Assembly: GCA_036262035.1 (NCBI GenBank) | Contig: DATAJS010000025.1 | Coordinates: 62,001-126,000, forward strand | Length of the DNA: 64,000 nucleotides | From: Burkholderiales bacterium | GTDB taxonomy: Bacteria > Pseudomonadota > Gammaproteobacteria > Burkholderiales > SG8-41 | Direction of reading: 5' to 3' | Shown here: piece after piece, positions 16,321 through 25,090 of the stretch | Layout: each line of letters begins with the position of its first letter | How positions within the stretch are numbered: the first letter of the stretch is position 1 | Made by a program: the position numbers and the translations under genes | The notes under the pieces: generated by a model | Database searches by the model: none | What the model was told of the DNA's origin: nothing | What the model saw: only the letters and a program-made list of their open reading frames with translations

Positions 16321-18408
16321 ATGTCCGCCCCGCCCTCACCGCGTGAGCCGTCGCACGCTTCGTATCCCAGCCGCCTGCTAGCCGAGTTCCGGCGGTATCC
16401 GATCCGCTCGGTGCTGCTCGGGCTGCCGGTGCTCTTCCTGGTGTACGTGCTCATCCTGATCCCGTTCACGCCGGGCATCGGCGACCTGCGCAAGCAGAAA
16501 TCGGCCACACCGTCGGTGATGATGTCGTCGGACGGCGTCGCGCTGACCGAATTCAGGCGCATGAACCGCCAGTGGGTGCCGCTGGAGAAGATCGCGCCGG
16601 TCGTCGTCGACGCGCTGCTCGCGACCGAGGACGTGCGCTTCTACGAGCATCACGGCATCGATTTCCGGCGCACGATCGGCGCGCTGCTGAAGACCGCATC
16701 GGGCGATCTGCAGGGCGGCTCGACGCTCACGCAGCAGCTCGCGCGCAACCTCTATCCGGAAGAGATCGGCCGCTCCGCGACGCTCAACCGCAAGATGAAG
16801 GAAGCGATCACCGCGCTCAAGATCGAGTCGCTGTACACCAAGCGCGAGATCCTCGAGACCTACCTCAACACCGTGCCGTTCCTCTTCAATGCGTTCGGCA
16901 TCGAGATGGCGGCGCGCACGTACTTCGACAAGACCGCGGAAGAGCTCAACGTGCTCGAAGCCGCGACGCTCGTCGGCATGCTCAAGGGAACGAGCGCTTT
17001 CAATCCGGTGCTCAATCCGGAGCGCGCCAAGACCCGCCGCAACCTCGTGCTCGCGCAGATGGCGAAATACGGGAAGCTCCCGCAGGACCAGGTGGCGAAG
17101 CTCGGCAAGCGCCCGCTCAAGCTCGACTTCGAGCGCGTCGCGGACTCGCCCGGCCCCGCGCCGCACATCGCGCAATACATCCGCCGCTGGCTGATCGACT
17201 GGGCGGACAAGAACGATTACGACATCTACTCCGACGGTCTCGTCGTGCGCACCACGCTGGACTCGCGGCTCCAGGACGCGGCGAACAAAGCGGTCGCGAA
17301 GCAGTTGAAGAGCCTCGAGCCGCTCGCGAACGGCGCGCGCAAGCGCGCGGGCGACGATTCGGCGCTCCAGGCCGGCTTCATGGCGATGGACCCGCGCAAC
17401 GGCCACGTGCTCGCGTGGGTCGGCAGCCGCGATTTCGCGACCGAGCAGTTCGATCATGTGGCGCAGGCGCGCCGCCAGCCCGGCTCGGCGTTCAAGCCGT
17501 TCGTCTACGGCGCCGCTTTCCTGATGGGCATGAAGCCGACGACGACGTTCGTCGACGAGCCGGTGAGCATCCGCATCCCGGGCAGCGGCGTGTGGCAGCC
17601 CGAGGACGTCTCGCCGCCGTCGTACGCGGCGATGACGCTGCGCTCGGCGCTGACGTACTCCAAGAACACCATTACCGCGCAGGTCATGGAGAAAGTGGGG
17701 CCGGAGCGCGTCATCAAGCTCGCACAGGCGCTGGGCGTCAAATACAGCAAGCTCGAGCCGGTGCTGTCGCTCGCGCTCGGCACGAGCCCCGTCACGCTGC
17801 GCGAGATGGTCACGGCGTACGGCGCGATCGCCAACGAAGGCCACTACATCGAACCGATGCTCGTCACCCGCATCGAAGACCGCAAGGGACGCGTCGTCGC
17901 CGAGTTCGCGCCCGAGGCCGAAGACGTGAACGCGATGCCGCGCTCGACCTCGCTCGAGCTCGTCAACGTGATGCGGGGCGTCGTCGACGAAGGCACCGGT
18001 GTGGCGATCCGCTATCGCTACGGTCTCACCGCCGACCTCGCCGGCAAGACCGGGACGACGCAGGAGAACACCGACGGCTGGTTCCTCATGATGCACCCGC
18101 AGCTCGTCGCGGGCGCGCGCGTGGGCTTCAACGACAAGCTCACGATGGGCTCGTGGGGACAGGGCGCGCGCAGCGCGCTGCCGATCGTCGGCGAAGTCTT
18201 CCAGCAGGCGCTGAACAAAGGCTGGATCGACGCCAAAGCCGAGTTCGCGGTCCCGCGCCCGGTGCGCAGGCCGCGCGAGCCGGAGAACGACCCCCAGTGG
18301 GGCGGCTCCGAAGTGATCCAGGGGATCGTGCGCGACATCGGCAAGTTCCTGCGCGGCGAGAACATCGGCCCGCCGCCCGATCCTTCGGCGGGGCAGAGCC
18401 AGCCGTAG
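16321..18408 (+). CDS. Class A penicillin-binding protein (PBP1A-like), paralogue 2
   Basis: A 695-residue paralogue of the preceding gene, with the same order: short cytoplasmic head, helix LLGLPVLFLVYVLILIPF, GT51 motifs ATEDVRFYEHHG and GGSTLTQQLARNLY, then transpeptidase motifs GSAFKPF, YSKNTITAQ and KTGTTQENTDGW. The C-terminus is short and basic/proline-containing (PRPVRRPREPEND). It shares more with paralogue 3 (GSAFKPF, PSYA-MTLR, TQENTDGW) than with paralogue 1. Bug 4 starts 22 bases downstream and could be read on the same transcript. Confidence 0.94.
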   Translation: MSAPPSPREPSHASYPSRLLAEFRRYPIRSVLLGLPVLFLVYVLILIPFTPGIGDLRKQKSATPSVMMSSDGVALTEFRRMNRQWVPLEKIAPVVVDALLATEDVRFYEHHGIDFRRTIGALLKTASGDLQGGSTLTQQLARNLYPEEIGRSATLNRKMKEAITALKIESLYTKREILETYLNTVPFLFNAFGIEMAARTYFDKTAEELNVLEAATLVGMLKGTSAFNPVLNPERAKTRRNLVLAQMAKYGKLPQDQVAKLGKRPLKLDFERVADSPGPAPHIAQYIRRWLIDWADKNDYDIYSDGLVVRTTLDSRLQDAANKAVAKQLKSLEPLANGARKRAGDDSALQAGFMAMDPRNGHVLAWVGSRDFATEQFDHVAQARRQPGSAFKPFVYGAAFLMGMKPTTTFVDEPVSIRIPGSGVWQPEDVSPPSYAAMTLRSALTYSKNTITAQVMEKVGPERVIKLAQALGVKYSKLEPVLSLALGTSPVTLREMVTAYGAIANEGHYIEPMLVTRIEDRKGRVVAEFAPEAEDVNAMPRSTSLELVNVMRGVVDEGTGVAIRYRYGLTADLAGKTGTTQENTDGWFLMMHPQLVAGARVGFNDKLTMGSWGQGARSALPIVGEVFQQALNKGWIDAKAEFAVPRPVRRPREPENDPQWGGSEVIQGIVRDIGKFLRGENIGPPPDPSAGQSQP

Positions 18409-18430
18409 CGGCCGATTCATCCGCCTTAGA

Positions 18431-19417
18431 ATGTCCCGGATGTGCCCCCATCCGAGACTCTTCGCGTCGCTAACGTTCCTCGCGCTCTTCAGCCTTCCCG
18501 CGATCGCAGCGACTCCCGCCTACCCCGACCGTCCGATTCGCCTGATCGTGCCGTACGCACCCGGCGGCAATGTCGACATCACCGCGCGCACCGTCGCACC
18601 CGGGATGTCCGAAGCGCTCGGCCAGCAGGTCGTCATCGACAATCGCGGCGGCGCCGGTGGACGCATCGGCACCGCGATGGCCGCGAAGGCGCCGGCCGAC
18701 GGCTACACCCTCGTGCTCGGCGCGAACGGTGTGTTCGTCGTGCAGCCTGCCTTCGTCGACGACATCGAATACAAGCCGCTGCGCGACTTCGTCTTCACGT
18801 CGCCGATCAGCCTCATGCCCGGCGTGCTCGTCGTCCATCCTTCGGTTCCCGTTCGCACGGTGAAGGACCTCATCGCCCTCGCGACCGCGCGTCCGAACAC
18901 CCTGCTCATGGCTTCGGCCGGCGTCGGATCCAACGTGCACCTGACGGGTGAGCTCTTCCAGTCGATGGCGAAGGTGAAGTTCGTACACGTTCCGTATAAA
19001 GGCGGCGGCGCTTCTTCCGCAGACCTCATCGGCGGCCAGGTGCACCTGTCGTTCGAACCGATCAGCACGCCGATCGCTCACATCCGCAGCGGCAAGCTGC
19101 GCGCGGTCGCGGTGACTTCTCGCACCCGTGCGGTGGCGTTTCCGAACCTGCCGACGATCGACGAGTCGGGCGTGCCGGGCTTCGAATCGACGACCTCGAC
19201 CGCGATCGCGATGCCCGCGGCCACGCCGAAGGATGTCGTGCAGAAGCTCCGCGATGCGCTCAGCGGCGCGCTCGACAAGCCGGGCGTGCGTCAGACCTTC
19301 GAGAAATCCGGCGGCCAGCTCTTCAGGAGCACGCCGGATGAGTTCGTGCGCAAGCTCCAGGAAGAGCATGCGCGATGGGTGCGGATACGGAAGGAGACCG
19401 GCATCCGCATCGAGTAG
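18431..19417 (+). CDS. Bug-family substrate-binding protein (Bug 4)
   Basis: A 328-residue receptor. The signal peptide (LFASLTFLALFSLPAIA) precedes ATPAYPDRPIRLIV. Loops are PYAPGGNVDITAR and IDNRGGAGGRIG, and HVPYKGGGASSADL is the central ligand-lobe motif. The start at 18431 or the next ATG nine bases on are both usable. The convergent CapA-like gene ends five bases after its stop. Confidence 0.93.
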   Translation: MSRMCPHPRLFASLTFLALFSLPAIAATPAYPDRPIRLIVPYAPGGNVDITARTVAPGMSEALGQQVVIDNRGGAGGRIGTAMAAKAPADGYTLVLGANGVFVVQPAFVDDIEYKPLRDFVFTSPISLMPGVLVVHPSVPVRTVKDLIALATARPNTLLMASAGVGSNVHLTGELFQSMAKVKFVHVPYKGGGASSADLIGGQVHLSFEPISTPIAHIRSGKLRAVAVTSRTRAVAFPNLPTIDESGVPGFESTTSTAIAMPAATPKDVVQKLRDALSGALDKPGVRQTFEKSGGQLFRSTPDEFVRKLQEEHARWVRIRKETGIRIE

Positions 19418-19421
19418 CGCG

Positions 19422-20549
19422 TTACGGCGTCTCCACCACGACTTCGTTGCCTTCGACGCGGAACCGGTGGGGATGCTGGTCCGACACCCACTCGGTGAAC
19501 TTCACGATCTCCGCGAACTTCGGATCGTCCGGCGCCACCACGTAAGGCTGTGCGCGCCGGTTGATGTACGCCGGGAGGAACGACACGCGCTCGACGCCCT
19601 TCCTGCTCATCACGATCTTCGGCACCATCGTCATGCGGCAGTGCTGCGGGAAGAAGTAGCGCCCCTCGGGCGGCAGGCACTCGGGCTCGATCTGGTGCCA
19701 GATGAGGTTCCAGTCGTACGTGCCCTGCGCCGACTTGGGCGCGCCGGTCGTCATGAAGTTGCCGATGCTATAGAAGCAGATCTTCCCCTTGTAGCTTTCG
19801 ACCGCCTTGATCGAGTGCGCGTGGTGGCCGATGATGAGATCGGCGCCCGCATCGATCGCCGCATGCGCGATCGGCGGCTGGTAGGTGCAGATCGTCTTCG
19901 CGACGAGCCGCAGTCCCCAGTGGATGGTCACGAGCACCACGTCGGCTTGCTGCTTCGCTTTCCGGATGTCCGCCTTCAGCGCCTCGAGGTCTTCCTCGTG
20001 CGGCGTGCTGACGATCCGCGGCGGTGAGCCGGGCTGGAACTCTTCCGGCACGTAATGCGTATGGGCGCGCATCGGCGCGACACCGGCTTTGCCCTTGCCC
20101 GCCGCCTGGCCGTCGCGCAGCACCGAGCAATACGCGAGGATCGCGACCTTCACACTCTTCTTCTCGATGATCGCGGGCGCGCGCGCTTCTTCCGCGTCGC
20201 GGCCGGCGCCGATCACGGTCTTGCCCATTCCGCGGAAGAGCTCGACGGTGTCCAGCAGCGCATCCGGGCCCCAGTCCATCGCGTGATTGCTCGCGAGCGA
20301 CACGACGTCGATGCCCGCCGCGTTCCAGACGCCGGCCATGCGCGGATGCAGGCGGCTGTGCTGCCCGCCCGGCCCGTAGGTGAATTGCGGCTCGATGCCG
20401 CGCTGCGAATAGACGCGCTCGCACTGGCCGAGGCGGATGTCGGCCTGGCTCAATACCGGCGCGATCAGCTCCGCGAACTCCTCGGTCGGTTCGTAGACCG
20501 GGCCGATGTCGCCGCCGGTCATGAGGGTGACTGTTTGCATTGTTGCCAT
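19422..20549 (-). CDS. CapA-family metallophosphatase-like protein
   Basis: A 375-residue protein of the CapA / poly-gamma-glutamate synthesis accessory family, which has a calcineurin-like phosphoesterase fold. Family marks are LMTGGDIGP, VVSLASNHAMDWG, VVLVTIHWG, LIIGHHAHSIKAVE and CFYSIGNFM. In this fold the Asp/Asn/His residues of those motifs bind metals. No signal peptide is seen, so this is likely a cytoplasmic hydrolase, and no capsule genes are nearby. The ATG at 20549 is chosen over 20576 because GAGGATTC precedes it. Confidence 0.88.
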   Translation of the reverse strand: MATMQTVTLMTGGDIGPVYEPTEEFAELIAPVLSQADIRLGQCERVYSQRGIEPQFTYGPGGQHSRLHPRMAGVWNAAGIDVVSLASNHAMDWGPDALLDTVELFRGMGKTVIGAGRDAEEARAPAIIEKKSVKVAILAYCSVLRDGQAAGKGKAGVAPMRAHTHYVPEEFQPGSPPRIVSTPHEEDLEALKADIRKAKQQADVVLVTIHWGLRLVAKTICTYQPPIAHAAIDAGADLIIGHHAHSIKAVESYKGKICFYSIGNFMTTGAPKSAQGTYDWNLIWHQIEPECLPPEGRYFFPQHCRMTMVPKIVMSRKGVERVSFLPAYINRRAQPYVVAPDDPKFAEIVKFTEWVSDQHPHRFRVEGNEVVVETP

Positions 20550-20570
20550 CGAATCCTCGCTTTCCCGACA

Positions 20571-20691
20571 CGTCATTCCGGACCGCGCGCCAGCGCGAAA
20601 TGATCCGGTATCCCCTTCCCCCTCATGGGGAAAGGTAGATGGGGGTGGGCTTCAAGGTCAAAATGGATCCCGGCCTACGCCGGGATGACGG
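20571..20691. repeat. Composite of family A and family C repeats
   Basis: From left to right: a CATTCCGGACCGCGCGCC...GATCCGG palindrome, a family A copy (CCCCTTCCCCCTCATGGGG, then GGGGGTGGG) and a family C copy (GGTCAAAATGGATCCCGG...CGGGATGACGG). This fills the gap between the CapA-like gene and the end of Bug 5. Confidence 0.8.
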
Positions 20692-20696
20692 ACCTG

Positions 20697-21671
20697 TTAT
20701 TCGTTCTTCATCCCGGTCGCGCGAACGATCTTCGCGTACTTCGCCGTCTGCTCCGCGAGGTACTTCTGGAATTCTTCGGGCGTGCTGCCGACCGCTTCCA
20801 CCGCTTCGTCGCGCAGGCGCGCGCGCACGTCATCCGCCTTCAGCGCCCGCACCATCGACTGGTTGAGCGTCGCGATCGCCGCCTCGGGCGTTTTGCGCGG
20901 CGCGAGGAGCCCGTAGGACGACGTGAGCTCGTAGTCCTTCACGCCGGACTCCTGCATCGTCGGCACCTCCGGTGCGATCTGCATCCGGTTCGTCCCCGTC
21001 ACGGCAAGCGCCCGCAGCTTGCCCGCACGCACCAGCGAGAGCGCGGTAAGGGGCGAGGTGATCATCATGTGCGCTTCGCCGGAGGTGACCGCGGCGACCG
21101 TGCCGGTGACACCGCGATACGGCACGTGCACGATCGCGATACCGGTCGACAGCTTGAGCAGCTCTCCCCCGAAGTGGGCGACCGATCCGTTGCCCGCCGA
21201 CGCGTAGTTGAGCTGTCCCGGCCTCGACTTCGCGAGCTTCACCAGGTCCCGCACCGATTTCACCGGCAGCGACGGATGCACGCTCAGCATGAACGGCGTC
21301 ACCGCGATCAGCGTGATCGGCGCGAAATCGCCGACCGGATCGTACGGAAGCTTCCTGACCAGGCTCGCGTTGATCGCGTGCGTGTCGTTGACGATGAGTA
21401 TCGTGTAACCGTCCGGCGGCGCTTTCGCCGCGGCCTCGGTCCCGATCACGCTGCCCGCGCCGGGACGATTGTCGACGACGATCTGCTGCTGGAGCGACGC
21501 GGACAGCCGCTGCGCGAAAAAGCGCGCGATGGTGTCGGCCCCGCCGCCCGCGGCGAACGGCGAGATGAGACGCACCGGCTTGCCGGGGTACGCCTGCGAA
21601 TGGCCCGTGATCGGCACCCCTGTCATTGCGAGGAGCGCGAGCGACGAAGCAATCCCGTGACGCACGGTCAT
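20697..21671 (-). CDS. Bug-family substrate-binding protein with repeat-encoded signal peptide (Bug 5)
   Basis: A 324-residue receptor with the usual loops SPFAAGGGADTIAR, VDNRPGAGSVIG and HVPYRGVTGTVAA. The first 17 residues, MTVRHGIASSLALLAMT, are the direct translation of a family B dispersed repeat (21622-21671). The result still looks like a working signal peptide: Arg/His n-region, hydrophobic core SLALLAM and a plausible cleavage after GHSQA before YPGKPVRL. Total length is normal, so the repeat replaces rather than extends the usual leader. The ATG overlaps the stop of Bug 6 by four bases, so translation is coupled. Confidence 0.92.
   Translation of the reverse strand: MTVRHGIASSLALLAMTGVPITGHSQAYPGKPVRLISPFAAGGGADTIARFFAQRLSASLQQQIVVDNRPGAGSVIGTEAAAKAPPDGYTILIVNDTHAINASLVRKLPYDPVGDFAPITLIAVTPFMLSVHPSLPVKSVRDLVKLAKSRPGQLNYASAGNGSVAHFGGELLKLSTGIAIVHVPYRGVTGTVAAVTSGEAHMMITSPLTALSLVRAGKLRALAVTGTNRMQIAPEVPTMQESGVKDYELTSSYGLLAPRKTPEAAIATLNQSMVRALKADDVRARLRDEAVEAVGSTPEEFQKYLAEQTAKYAKIVRATGMKNE
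21622..21671 (-). repeat. Family B repeat used as start and signal peptide of Bug 5
   Basis: On the minus strand it reads GTGCGTCACGGGATTGCTTC, then GTCGCTCGCGCTCCTCGCAATGACAGG in pieces. It matches the intergenic copy at 43138-43188 almost base for base. Both the region after the ATG and the hydrophobic core of the leader lie in the repeat. Confidence 0.85.
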
Positions 21672-22636
21672 TCCGGCTTGATATGCGCGTCGTTCACCAC
21701 CTTCTGCCACTTCGCCTGCTCCGACACCATGAGCTTGCCGAACTCGGCGGAGGTCATCGGCTTGGTGAGTATCGCCAGCGCGTCGTAGGACTTGCGCAAT
21801 TCCGGCGCTTCCGTCGCGGCGGCGGCTTCCGCATGGATGCGCTGGATCACCGCGGGCGGCGTTCCCGCCGGCGCGAACATCCCGTACCAGATGCTGGTCT
21901 CGTAACCGGGCACGCCCGCTTCCGAGATCGTCGGCACGTCGGGCAGGCTCGCGGACCGTTTCAGGCTGCCGATCGCCAGCAGCCTCAGCCGTCCGGCGTT
22001 GATGTGAGGCAGGAGGCCGATGAGCGACGTGAGGATCATCTGGGTGTGGCCGCCGACGACGTCGGTCACCGCCGGCCCGCCGCCTTTGAAAGGCACGTGC
22101 ACGAGATCGATGCCGGCCATCAGCTTGAAGAGCTCGGTGTTCATGTGCGGGAAACCGCCGACGCCCGACGACGCGTAATAGATCGTTCCCGGCTTCGCCT
22201 TCGCCAGCGCGATCAGCTCCTTCACCGATTTCACCGGCATCGAGGGATGCACGGTCAGCGCGCTCTCGTTCATACCCAGGAGAGCGATGGGCGCGAACGA
22301 GTGGATCAGGTCGACGTTCGGCTTCGGCCTCGCGATGAGAAAGCCATAAGCCGTCGAGCTCACCATCAGCGTGTAGCCGTCGGGCGGCGATTGCGCGGCC
22401 GCCAGCATGCCGATGATGCCGCCCGCGCCGGGACGGTTGTCGACGATGACCGACTGCTTCAGCCGCGAGGAGAGCTCGGTGCTGACCAGGCGCGCCACGG
22501 TGTCGGTGGGCCCGGGCGGCCACGGGACGATCACGCGTACGACTTTCTCCGGATACGCCGCGGCGACCGCGGTGTGGACTCCGAATACGATGCTCATCAA
22601 AACGGCTGCGACTGCGAGGACGGCTTTCATCTTCAC
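21668..22636 (-). CDS. Bug-family substrate-binding protein (Bug 6)
   Basis: A 322-residue receptor. The GTG at 22636 has an AAGGG ribosome-binding match nine bases upstream; the ATG two codons later (22630) is the alternative. The signal peptide is MKAVLAVAAVLMSIVFGVHT with cleavage near AVAA. Loops are PWPPGPTDTVAR and VDNRPGAGGIIG. It is less typical in the first loop (PPGPTD instead of PGG-D). It leads the Bug 6 - Bug 5 operon and is divergent from the amidase gene, with which it may share a substrate. Confidence 0.92.
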   Translation of the reverse strand: MKMKAVLAVAAVLMSIVFGVHTAVAAAYPEKVVRVIVPWPPGPTDTVARLVSTELSSRLKQSVIVDNRPGAGGIIGMLAAAQSPPDGYTLMVSSTAYGFLIARPKPNVDLIHSFAPIALLGMNESALTVHPSMPVKSVKELIALAKAKPGTIYYASSGVGGFPHMNTELFKLMAGIDLVHVPFKGGGPAVTDVVGGHTQMILTSLIGLLPHINAGRLRLLAIGSLKRSASLPDVPTISEAGVPGYETSIWYGMFAPAGTPPAVIQRIHAEAAAATEAPELRKSYDALAILTKPMTSAEFGKLMVSEQAKWQKVVNDAHIKPE

Positions 22637-22717
22637 GTTGCTGTGCCCTTCATGTGGATGCGCCCTCCGATGTTTACACGAACGGGGGGCGCATGAGAAC
22701 CGCGTTACGATATCCAT

Positions 22718-24307
22718 ATGGAATTTCCGCTCACGCTCGCCGAAGCCGCGAGGCGCGTCGAGACGCGTGCGATCTCGCCCGTCGAGCTCGTGCGGGCCGC
22801 GCTCGATCGCATCGAAGCGTTCGACGGTCGCATCAATGCGTTCAATACGATCGTCGCGGAGCGTGCGCTGGAGCAGGCGCGCGCAGCCGAGCGCGAGATC
22901 GGCGCCGGCCGCTATCGAGGGCCACTGCACGGCATTCCGTTCGGCGCTAAAGACATCTACGATACCGCCGGCATCCTCACGTCCGGCTATTCGAGAGCGT
23001 TCTTCGACAACGTTCCAGCGAACGATGCGACGGTCATCGCGAAGCTCTACGCGAGCGGCGCGGTGCTCGCCGGCAAGCTCGCGACGCACGAGCTCGCCAA
23101 TGGCGGACCTTCGTTCGACCTGCCGTGGCCGCCCGCGCGCAATCCATGGAACACCGAGCATGCCACCGGCGGCTCGAGCACCGGCGCCGCGGCGGCTGTC
23201 GCCGCAGGCTTCCTGCCGGCGGCGCTCGGCTCAGACACCGGCGGCTCCATCCGCATTCCCGCGGCGCAGTGCGGCGTCGCCGGCCTCAAGCCGACGTACG
23301 GGCGCGTCAGCCGCGCCGGCGTGATCCCGCATTCTTTCAGCCTCGATCATTGCGGCCCGCTCGCGTGGACCGTCGAAGACTGCGCGATCGTGCTGCAGGC
23401 GATCGCCGGATACGATCCGCTGGATCTCGCCAGCATTAATCACCCCGTCCCCGATTACCGCAGCGCGCTCGACGGCGATATCCGGGGCTTACGCATCGGC
23501 GTCGTCCGTCATTTCTGGGAGGAGGACCTCGCGGTCTCTCCCGAAGTCTCTTCGGCGATGGACGCCGCGCTCGCGACGCTCGCCGGTGTCGGCGCACGCA
23601 TCGAGACGGTGCGCGTGCCGCCCCTTCAGCGCTTCTACGACGTCAAGAACGTCATCGCCAAGTGCGAGGTGTTCACGGTCCATCGGCAGCGGCTCGTCGA
23701 GCGGCTCGACGATTTCGGCGCGGACTTTCTCGCGCTCACGCTCCCGGGGTGTCTCTTCTCTGCGACCGATTACCTGCGCGCCCAGGCCGGACGCCGGGCG
23801 CTGATCGAGGCAATGTCAGCGATCCACGAGCGCTGCGACGCGATCGTCACCGCCGGCAGCGGCCCTGCGCCCAAGCTCCGCGCGACGAGCGCGACGCGCG
23901 CGATCGATCACTGGACCAAACCGAATCTGGAAACACCGTTCAGCGTGACCGGCGCGCCGGCGATCGCGGTGTGCAACGGATACACGGCCGGCGGCCTGCC
24001 GCTGGCCATGCAGATCGCCGGGCGCGCGTTCGACGAATCCACCGTGCTGCGCATCGCGCACGCGTACGAGCGCGCGACACCGTGGCGGGACCGACGTCCG
24101 ATGCTGGATGCCGCCGGCGACGAAAACCAGGGTCTGACTCCGAAGAAACCGGGGGCAGACCCTGTGCATCCCGCCACGCGCGAGCGAGTCGCCAAGAGCC
24201 TGGAAAGCGCCGGGCTCACGCTCGACGAAGAGCGATTCGCGCAGCTCTGCACGATCGCGCCGATCGCGCTCGATGCGGCGCGCCGGGTAGGCCGGGAACG
24301 GTCATGA
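22718..24307 (+). CDS. Amidase-signature hydrolase with C-terminal helical extension
   Basis: A 529-residue amidase-signature enzyme with the Ser-cisSer-Lys triad K78 (FGAKDIYDTAG), S153 (ATGGSSTGAAA) and S177 (GSDTGGSIRIP). It hydrolyses a C-N amide bond; substrate unknown. The catalytic domain ends near residue 465. Residues 471-482 (QGLTPKKPGADP) are the translation of a family E repeat, and a 45-residue helical tail follows (RERVAKSLESAGLTLDEERF). That tail resembles the small AtzG-like (DUF4089) subunit that partners some amidases, so this may be a fusion through a repeat-derived linker; that reading is tentative. It is divergent from Bug 6 / Bug 5. Confidence 0.92.
   Translation: MEFPLTLAEAARRVETRAISPVELVRAALDRIEAFDGRINAFNTIVAERALEQARAAEREIGAGRYRGPLHGIPFGAKDIYDTAGILTSGYSRAFFDNVPANDATVIAKLYASGAVLAGKLATHELANGGPSFDLPWPPARNPWNTEHATGGSSTGAAAAVAAGFLPAALGSDTGGSIRIPAAQCGVAGLKPTYGRVSRAGVIPHSFSLDHCGPLAWTVEDCAIVLQAIAGYDPLDLASINHPVPDYRSALDGDIRGLRIGVVRHFWEEDLAVSPEVSSAMDAALATLAGVGARIETVRVPPLQRFYDVKNVIAKCEVFTVHRQRLVERLDDFGADFLALTLPGCLFSATDYLRAQAGRRALIEAMSAIHERCDAIVTAGSGPAPKLRATSATRAIDHWTKPNLETPFSVTGAPAIAVCNGYTAGGLPLAMQIAGRAFDESTVLRIAHAYERATPWRDRRPMLDAAGDENQGLTPKKPGADPVHPATRERVAKSLESAGLTLDEERFAQLCTIAPIALDAARRVGRERS
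24129..24163. repeat. Family E repeat, in frame inside the amidase gene
   Basis: Inverted halves AGGGTCTGACTCCG and CCGGGGGCAGACCCT surround AAGAAA. The spacer and outer sequence match the pair at 6941-6984. It remains open in the amidase frame. Confidence 0.75.
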
Positions 24308-24383
24308 GCGCATCGGCGCTGCGTCGTCGCGAGGCGCGAACGTGCTCCTCGACTCCAGCGGCAATCCGAGCAGATACGCCGAA

Positions 24384-25001
24384 TCACGGCTTACCGGGCT
24401 CGCAGCGCCCGACCATCGTGAACCAGTGCCCCAGCGAGCTCTTGTCCTTGTCGGAAAGCGTCGCCTGGAACCAGTATTCATCACCGTCGGAGGGAGCCAG
24501 CAGGAAATTCACGCTCTCCGTCGAAACCGCTTTCGGCGGGAAATCGCCCTGGAGGACGCGGTCGAAACGGCCGTCTTTCACGAGCTGCGCGTCGACCGGC
24601 CCGACGCCCAGCACCCGCACCGACTCCCCCTTCGCGAGCCGCTGCGTGCGCGCCCTGAGCAGCTCATACCTGGCAGTGTGAACATTGATCCGGCGTGGCG
24701 AGGGATTCTCGACCGTCACGCTGAACGTCCCGTAACAGGCGGAGTGCTCACGACTCCATTGGAGGAACACGCCGCCCGTCATCGAGAGGCGGGTGTTCAG
24801 CGACGGGGCGCTGGCCTGGTCCCACGTCCAGTACCCCCACGCGGCAGCGCCGACGATCGCCAGGCTCTGCAAGACCTTGTTGACCACGTCCAGCCAGTGC
24901 GTCAGTCCGCCGGCGCGAGCCGGCGCGGATTCGGGCGGGCGCACGGTATCCTGATCGGATGCGGGCTCGTTCGGCGGCCGGGCGTTCTGCTCTTCGCTCA
25001 T
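24384..25001 (-). CDS. Hypothetical single-pass membrane protein
   Basis: A 205-residue protein with a disordered, acidic/proline-rich N-terminus, one hydrophobic helix (VLQSLAIVGAAAWGYWTW) and a soluble C-terminal domain (GTFSVTVENPSPRRINVHTA, EYWFQATLSDKD) with beta-strand pattern. I recognise no family. The 76 bases between it and the convergent amidase stop show no clear terminator. It is divergent from Bug 7. Confidence 0.65.
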   Translation of the reverse strand: MSEEQNARPPNEPASDQDTVRPPESAPARAGGLTHWLDVVNKVLQSLAIVGAAAWGYWTWDQASAPSLNTRLSMTGGVFLQWSREHSACYGTFSVTVENPSPRRINVHTARYELLRARTQRLAKGESVRVLGVGPVDAQLVKDGRFDRVLQGDFPPKAVSTESVNFLLAPSDGDEYWFQATLSDKDKSSLGHWFTMVGRCEPGKP

Positions 25002-25090
25002 CGACGGTCCTCGTCAATTCCACGGGCATACGCATCTTATCGCTGCATGAGGTATAGGATGGAATCGGTCAAACAGCGGGAGGATTTCGC

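Noticed and set aside
16378-18420. 680-residue minus frame opposite PBP paralogue 2
   Set aside because: Shadow; composition dominated by Arg/His/Asp/Val with no motif.
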